A stretch of DNA of 64,000 nt, taken from positions 77,498,400 to 77,562,399 of the forward strand of contig CM019064.1 of the NCBI GenBank assembly GCA_009667805.1. Reading direction: 5' to 3'. Of the stretch, positions 58,209 through 64,000 are shown piece after piece. The notes under the pieces are model-generated. The model ran no database searches, was not told the DNA's origin, and worked only from the letters and a program-made list of their open reading frames with translations. Within the stretch, counting starts at the first letter, position 1; each line of letters opens with the position of its first letter. The position numbers were made by a program, and so were the translations under genes. Origin of the DNA: Leptobrachium leishanense. Its lineage: Eukaryota > Chordata > Amphibia > Anura > Megophryidae.

Positions 58209-58573
58209 GAGGAAGGCTATTAGAGAGAATAACCCTTTAGATGATACTTTGTGTACTCAACCTTTGCCTGTCTACCTTTCCTGTCACTTCCTAAAACAGA
58301 CTTGGAGATTTTTGTTCATGTTCGGATTTTTGGAAAGTGCTTTCCATCTTAGTAGTAAACACTCAAAAAGATAGAAGTTTACAAAAACAAATCCAAGTAA
58401 TTCTAAAATATTGAGGCTACACGTGGATGAATTGCCCGCCAGACTTTCTTACTCTCTGCTCTTTATTAAAACATGCGACTCTTGGATCCTATTTTTTTGA
58501 AGTGGAATGGAGGAAGGTATTGCTTGCCATTCCTGAAATATATCTGCTTGCTATTGTTTGATATGTCTGGAGT
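58209..58573. other. Unassigned sequence
   Basis: No recognised gene or repeat boundary. Confidence 0.4.
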
Positions 58574-58575
58574 TA

Positions 58576-60186
58576 CAGTTGTGTTCAAAATTATTCAACT
58601 TGAAATTGAGTGTTTTGGCCAGTTTGACATTGATTTTGATCATTCAGTCATCTTGCTTACAATTAAATCAAAGAGGCACGTGTAGGTCAGATAAATATAA
58701 CATAACATTTATAATGAAATAACCACAAATGTCTTTTCTGTGCTCACATCATTATCAGTTTTATTCAACCCCCAAGTGACATTCAATCTTAGTACTTAGT
58801 ACAACATCCTTTTACAGTTATAACAGCTTTTAAACGTGAAGCATAGCTTGACACAAGTGTCTTGCAGCGATCTACGGGTATCTTCGCCCATTCGTCATGG
58901 GCAAAAGCCTCCAGTTCAGTCACATTCTTAGGCTTGCGCACTGCAACTGCTTTCTTTAAGTCCCACCAGAGGTTCTCAATCGGATTTAAGTCAGGTGACT
59001 GCGATGGCCACTCCAAAATGTTCCAGCCTTTAATCTGCAACCATGCTCTAGTGGACTTGGAGGTATGCTTGTGATCATTGTCCTGTTGAAAGGTCCAACG
59101 TCTCCCAAGCCTCAGGTTTGTGACGGACTGCATCACATTGTCATCCAATATCTCCTGATACTGAAGAGAATTCATGGTACCTTGCACACGCTGAAGCTTC
59201 CCTGTACCTGCAGAAGCAAAACAGCCCCAAAGCATGATTGACCCCCGCCATGCTTCACAGTAGGCAAGGTGTTCTTTTCTTCATAGGCCTTGTTCTTCCT
59301 CCTCCAAACATAGCGTTGATCCATAGGCCCAAACAGTTCTAATTTTGTTTCATCAGTCCACAGAACACTATCCCAAAACTTCTGTGGTTTGTCCACATGA
59401 CTTTTGGCATACTGCAGTCGTCTCTTCTTATTCTTTGGAGACAGCAAAGGGGTGCGCCTGGGAGTTCTGGCATGGAGGCCTTCATTACGCAGTGTGCGCC
59501 ATATTGTCTGAGCTGAAACTTCAGTACCCACATCTGACAAATCTTTTCTCAGTTCCTCAGCAGTCACACGGGGACTTTTCTCCACTCTACTCTTCAGGTA
59601 GCACACAGCAGTCAAAGTCAGCATCTTCTTTCTGCCACGACCAGGTAGTGTTTCAACAGTGCCCTTTGCCTTGAATTTGCGAATGATGCTTCCTATGGTC
59701 TCTCTTGGTATGTTTAACATCTTTGCAATCTTCTTATAGCCATTGCCCTTCCTGTGAAGAGTAATCACCTCTTCTCTTGTCTTCCTGGACCATTCTCTTG
59801 ACTTCACCATGTTTGTAACCACACCAGTAAATGTCTAGAAGGAGCTGAGTATCACAGTCATTTTAAAGCTGCCTAATTGGTGCTTATTATGCTTTATTGC
59901 TGCTCCGTGACATCCACAGGTGTTTTCAATACCTGATTGAAAACACTTGAATGAACCTCTGTTCTTCAGAGTGGTAGTCTTTAAGGGGTTGAATAATTGT
60001 GTCAATGAAGAATTCACAAAAGAAACATTTACTACTGTATTACAAAACCAATTGATGTAATTTTAGTTGCATATGGTTCTTTAAAAAGTCCTTGTAGGAT
60101 TTCATTCTGAATACAATTACAAATGTACACTAAATTCCCTAAAACCCTTTACAGCATTGGGGGTTGAATAATTTTGAACACAACTG
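58576..60186 (-). mobile_element. Tc1-like transposon copy 2 (IR/DR type)
   Basis: Flanked by TA at 58574-58575 and 60187-60188. Termini are CAGTTGTGTTCAAAATTATT and its inverse, with the inner ATTCAACCCC repeats as in copy 1. The left outer repeat has lost about five bases (ATTCAACTTGAAATTG instead of ATTCAACCCCCACTGAAATTG). 1611 bp, nearly identical to copy 1. Confidence 0.95.
58789..59822 (-). pseudogene. Tc1 transposase with one frameshift (copy 2)
   Basis: Two overlapping frames make up a transposase of about 345 residues: 59172-59822 (216 residues: both helix-turn-helix segments, GRGRKK linker and WTDET with the first catalytic aspartate) and 58789-59235 (148 residues: QQDND and NPIEN with the second aspartate and the glutamate). 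The break is at about 59243-59248, where the C run on the plus strand is one base shorter than in copy 1 (GACCCCCGCC versus GACCCCCCGCC). The site where copy 1 is broken is intact here (VEKSPRVTAEEL). The conserved DNDPKH motif reads DNDHKH, a proline-to-histidine change next to the second aspartate. Confidence 0.9.
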
Positions 60187-60339
60187 TATTTATCTGTATG
60201 TTTATGAAAGCACACGCATACCTGACCGACTCCACCTCTTTTTTCTTTCTCTTTCTGGCTCTTCTCTTTCGAAGTGATCTTTGTTCACCTTCTCCCTCTC
60301 TTGCCAGGTACTAGGAAAAGTATACTGCTGTGTCACCCC

Positions 60340-60480
60340 TCTCCTCTTAGATTGTAAGCTCTCGAGCAGGGTCCTTCCTCCTACTGTTTGGTGTGTGTAA
60401 CGTGTTTGTATATTAGTTTTTCTGTCTTTCCCATTGTACAGCGCTAAGGAATCTGTTGGCGCTTTATAAATACTTGTAAC
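60340..60480 (+). mobile_element. L2/CR1-type LINE 3' end, plus strand
   Basis: AGATTGTAAGCTCTCGAGCAGGG, then CCATTGTACAGCGCTAAGG, then TTGGCGCTTTATAAATA is the typical 3' UTR end of the LINE group seen in reverse at 36204-36760. Only about 140 bp is clearly recognisable. Confidence 0.75.
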
Positions 60481-60758
60481 TATACAGGAAAGTTTTTACG
60501 GCAATTGTGATGGTGGATTGTTTTTATACACTGCATTACTGCACTTAAGTGAAGACTTAAAAAAAATTAGGCAACAAATGGTAAAATAAAACTGTTTCTC
60601 TTTTACATATTATTTAACTCCACAATGCTGTTGAATTATTATGATATGGTTAGGACAATATTTTATTAATATACATTAAATGTGCTGTATGATACGTATT
60701 CGTGTTTGTATATGTATCTGTAAATATACCATTACCATTCTGTGTTTTTTATTTGCAG

Positions 60759-60820
60759 AATGTATGAACTGCACAAGACTTGCTGCTATGGTGGAAAGAA
60801 TAAATCATCTGGAATCTAAG
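60759..60820 (+). CDS. Candidate host exon, EMI-domain collagen-like (tentative)
   Basis: A 62-base segment is preceded by a pyrimidine-rich tract and acceptor (TTTTTTATTTGCAG) and followed by a donor (AAG then GTTAGT). Read with two bases completing a split codon, it gives CMNCTRLAAMVERINHLESK with no stop; the other two frames have stops. Splice phase is 2 at the start and 0 at the end. The peptide has a CxxC pair and then heptad-like hydrophobics (L, M, I, L), as in the short cysteine plus coiled-coil segment between the EMI domain and the collagen repeats of COL26A1/EMID1-type proteins. That resemblance is from memory, not a search. If real, the window lies mostly in introns of this gene on the plus strand. 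Confidence 0.5.
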
Positions 60821-60937
60821 GTTAGTTTTGCATAAGGATACATGATTTTACATCTGATATTTATTGATTTCATCAGCATATCAAGAACTTTTATGACCTG
60901 TTCATAACACCGGACGTACTGGTACATTGCACGTTAA

Positions 60938-61385
60938 GGCTGGGGTCAGACGAGCGTAGTGTTCACGTCCGTGATTGCGCCTAAAAGTACGTCCGTGATA
61001 GCATGAAAGAAAGTCCATTGGAGCCCGACACATGAAGTACGTCCGCACTGAACTGCGGACGCACAACGGCCGCGGCCCACGGACGCAAGGCAGGCAAGAA
61101 CGTACAACCCCTAGAACGGCCGCACAAAGTGCGCTGCGTCCGCAACGTCCGCATAGCTTTGTGTGTGAGTGATGGAACGTGGTCAGACGGACTGCATTTA
61201 TACGTCCAGCATTTTTCACGGACAAAATGGTTTTGCTTTTTAATTTATTTTCCCTCCTACATCCGTCAAAATATACGTCAGTGAAGAAAACGGACTGTGT
61301 GGCCACTACTGTGTCTTCCGTACTGACGTACGTCCGTGTGCACGGACGTACAGTCCGTAGAAATCACGCTCGTCTGACCCTAGCC
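60938..61385. mobile_element. PIF/Harbinger-like MITE
   Basis: Ends are GGCTGGGGTCAGACGAGCG and CGCTCGTCTGACCCTAGCC, a 19-bp inverted repeat with one mismatch. TAA lies on both sides (60935-60937 and 61386-61388). Same subfamily as 14129-14561. It lies 117 bases after the candidate exon, in what would be the following intron. Confidence 0.85.
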
Positions 61386-61388
61386 TAA

Positions 61389-62458
61389 AATGTGTTAACA
61401 AGACTCAACATGTACCGGTGTATCCTGACCAGGATCAAGTGCTGGGAGCCACTCTGAGAGATCGCAGTGCAAAAGTTGTTGTCAGACTGTCTTTGAACAG
61501 TCAGTTCTACAACAAGTATTAAATGTGTGGGCAAGCCCTAAGAAAACTGTGAAAGTGAATCACAGCATTCTTAGGGCAGAGTAACAAGATCAGGGAACAA
61601 TGATCTTTTCAGTTTCTCTTTCTTTCCATGCCTGCAGTCTGCTTTTGTATCCCAGAGAGAAGAGACTGTGCCCCCCCCCCCAGTGTCCCGTGTATTCCCA
61701 ATTGTCACAATAAAGTAGTTTTAGTGTCTGATTACTGAATAGTACATTGAGTAGCTGCATTTTATTTTACCTTGGATATCAATTTTTGGTTACACTTTTC
61801 TGTTTCCCTAAACAGGGCAATACATTTTTTTTCCCTTATTATTTAATTTACCATAAAGGGTTAAATTTGTTTTTCTTCACACACTGTAGTTTGATATTCT
61901 TGATGCTAGTTATTTAGGGGAACTCAAAAACCACAAGCTGAATGGGAAGTGAGAATTAAAGGGTTATCCACTAAAAACATTAACACGCAATCCTTGTTTT
62001 TAGGAATACACTGTGGACTATTGTTAGGGATACTGGACAAACACCCTCTTAGAAAACCTATTTGTGTGGTGGTCTGTTATTTCAAATTCCCAATATCTTT
62101 TTCATATGCTGGAAATAGATGGGCCCCTTGGCCACTGATAGCAATGTCTAAGTGACATTGCTGGAAACCGCTTAACCTCTTGGATGTGAAGGACATGTAT
62201 GTATTGTTTATTTTCCTCAGGAATGTGGAACCTGTGGAGTAGTCACCTTCTGATTGCCCCACTGGTGACCTGGCTCTTTTCCTCCTGAAGTTTGACTGGT
62301 GGGATGAATGGCCAGGGATGAGCATTTCCCCATAGTTCTCTGAAGTCGCAACGTCATATCAGAAACAACCTTTTAACTCCAGCTTTACAGAATTTGGTGT
62401 GTAGGGTGTGGTCTGTTTTCATGTAGGTTGTGGTCCTTTGGACCCTCATATCTCCATT
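61389..62458. other. Unassigned sequence
   Basis: A C run at about 61672-61682 is the only simple feature. GAATTAAAGGGTTATCCACT near 61965 resembles a TTAAAGGG terminus but has no partner I can find. Confidence 0.4.
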
Positions 62459-64000
62459 TCTTTTTTTTTTTATAATTCTTTATTTTCCATTTTTCAAAGA
62501 CAAAAAGGGCATCATATCACAAAAACACAATTTTAGAGACTGCTATTGGTTAGCCCCGAGGAGCCCCTGCCAAGAGACCGCAGGGAGGGGACCCCGAAGA
62601 GGGGAGAGAAGAAAAAACAATAAGAAGATCAAAGAAACACAAACATAGAGGAAAGAAAGAGAGGAAGAGACCTCAGAAAAAGGGGAGGAAGGGGGAGGGG
62701 ATAGGGTGCCGCCCCAAAGGAGTAAAAAACCCAGTTATCACCACCCGCCAGAAAATCCAACAGTCCAGCCCTCAACCCACATCAAACTCCAACCAGGGAT
62801 TCCAGATCTTGCTATGCTGGGGCATGGTGTCATGTATAAGAGCCAATAAACGGTCCATGTCCATAGTATCTCTAATCCGAAGGTGCACTTGCGCCATAGC
62901 CGGAAGGGACATAGATCTCCAGCCTTGGGCCACCGCTCTTCTAGCAGCCAAGACCATTTTATGCAACAGTTTATTCTCCGATCTCGACAGGGCTTCCTGG
63001 GTGCGGTGAAGAAGGAATGTCCATGGGTCGAGAGCCACTCCACACTGCAGGACCTCTTGGATGAGGGCATGGATCCGAAGCCAAAAGCGACGTATCAGGG
63101 GGCACGTCCACCACATGTGGTAAAACGAGCCCTTAATGCCGCAACCTCTCCAGCATAAGTCAGAGGAAGACCTGTCCATGTGAGAAAGCTGTGAGGGGGT
63201 AACATACCAGCGAAACAACATCTTGTAGGCCTGTTCCTGGTGGGCCACATTGATGGAGCAGTGTGCCACATTGTCCCAAATATCCTCCCATTCTTCACTG
63301 GGCAGGGCATCCCCCACATCTCTCTCCCAGCGTGCAACATAAGTGGGGTCCCCCCATATCGGAGAGCCTGAGCAGAGGGAGACATAAAGCGAGGAGATCA
63401 TCAATTTCGTGATGCGAGCGTCATTACAGCGAGCCTCAAACGCCGTCAAGGAAGACGTGGCAGCCGTACAGACTTCTGGCGTCCGCCCATAGTCCATGAC
63501 CTGCAAGTAGCGAAAGAAGTCCGCCGGTCCAACTGGACCTCTGTGTTGAATGTCCGCAAACTGAAGCGGAGCACCCGCTGAGTAGAGGTGGTGGATCCTC
63601 TGAAGGCCCATGTCTTCCAGATTCGCAAAAGGGCCCGGTGGAAACTTCCGGTTGCGGAGAAAGGGCATCATAGCTGAGTGTTCTTTAGCAAAAGTGAAGC
63701 GACGGTTCACAATGTCCCAAATTCGTAGAGAATTAATGGTGGCAGTGCAGGTGGAGCGAAGGATTGGTCGATTAGGATTTGGGAAGCCAAAAATAGAATT
63801 GCGGCAAGTCAGGAGCAAAGAGATGCGACTCCAAGTCCGCCCAACGGTGCATACCAGGTGGTGCATGAAAGGTAACAAACTGTGCTAGTTGGGCAGCATG
63901 GTAATATTGTAACAAACTCGGAACTCCCAAACCTCCCACCGCCCTCGGTCTATGCAACACTCTTCTGGCCACCCTGTGTCGTTTATTATGCCAGATGACC
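62459..64000 (-). mobile_element. L1/Tx1-type LINE, 3' part, minus strand, runs off window
   Basis: Read on the minus strand: ORF2 C-terminal coding (64000 down to 62772), a 3' UTR of about 300 bp, an AATAAA signal (complement of TTTATT at 62479-62484) and a poly(A) tail (T run at about 62459-62470). The 5' end lies beyond the window, so the target duplication cannot be checked. Confidence 0.85.
62772..64000 (-). pseudogene. L1-type ORF2 C-terminal region, frameshifted
   Basis: This part lies downstream of the reverse transcriptase core. The first frame (open from the window edge down to 63772) has RAVGGLGVPSLLQYYHAAQL, the conserved GGLG-P-----YY-AA-L block of L1-like LINEs, and ends at a stop after FYFWLPKS. 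A second frame (63878 down to 62772, 368 residues) takes over at about 63775-63790 with NPNRPILRS. It holds DIWDNVAHC-like blocks, WYVTPSQL, and a C-terminal zinc-knuckle-like motif DLCWRGCGIKGSFYHMWWTC (zf-RVT type), then WNPWL near the stop. One frameshift separates the frames; otherwise the reading is clean, so the insertion is moderately young. The enzyme core, endonuclease and ORF1 are outside the window. Confidence 0.85.

Noticed and set aside
60902..61388. 134-residue minus-strand frame beside the candidate exon
   Set aside because: Entirely within the Harbinger-like MITE 60938-61385, Cys/Arg-rich from CpG words, no splice signals.
61965..62390. T2/Kolobok-like element starting TTAAAGGGTTATCC
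   Set aside because: Only one TTAAAGGG-like end; no inverted partner or TTAA on the other side.

Overview
This is eukaryotic, almost entirely non-coding DNA. It most likely comes from an amphibian (anuran) genome, inside or beside a gene with very large introns. The content points that way: TTAA-flanked piggyBac-like elements, T2/Kolobok-like TTAAAGGG ends, L2/CR1-type LINE tails ending in a GCGCTTTATAAATA motif, an L1/Tx1-type LINE, Tc1 transposons of the IR/DR kind, hAT-type MITEs and (AT)n microsatellites. There are no operons, no bacterial-style genes and no tRNA or rRNA genes. The only candidate host-gene sequence is one 62-base exon at 60759-60820 (+), with good splice signals. It encodes a CxxC motif followed by a short coiled-coil-like stretch, resembling the segment after the EMI domain in EMI-domain collagens (COL26A1/EMID1 type). 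That naming is tentative.

Layout. 1-11.9 kb: truncated and complete solo LTRs (1-490, 8544-9301), a GGGTTATTC-ended MITE family (835, 3972, 6631), a long foldback hAT (3066-3708), a small CAGTG-ended hAT (5615-5796) and the first TTAA element (9766-10876). 11.9-16.9 kb: a deep nest. A hAT with an internal minisatellite is split by a second hAT (exact 8-bp TSD GTCTGTGT). The second hAT holds a foldback array, three PIF/Harbinger-like MITEs and a TTAA element. 17-26.5 kb: a solo LTR, an LTR retroelement remnant with a tRNA-Leu-like primer binding site, hammerhead-like motifs and unassigned sequence. 26.5-29 kb: a Tc1 relic split by a LINE tail, itself split by a TTAA element. 31-39.5 kb: two LINE 3' ends, a nest of TTAA elements inside a GGGCC-ended element, and a TTAA element split by Tc1 copy 1. 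40-57 kb: more hAT, Harbinger-like and TTAA elements, including two minisatellite-bearing hATs. 57.8-64 kb: a Harbinger-like MITE, Tc1 copy 2, an L2/CR1 tail, the candidate exon, another Harbinger-like MITE and the 3' part of an L1 on the minus strand running off the window.

The most unusual signal is the TTAA-flanked family of about 1.1-1.2 kb. It has seven or eight copies here, each built as a string of short near-perfect hairpins. Matched hairpins in different copies differ in sequence but keep arm complementarity. A second theme is that three hAT elements with different termini each carry a minisatellite, two built on a GGGTATACATG core and one on the related ATACCCATGT. None of the transposase or reverse-transcriptase genes is intact: the two Tc1 copies each carry a different small frameshifting deletion, and the LINEs are truncated.
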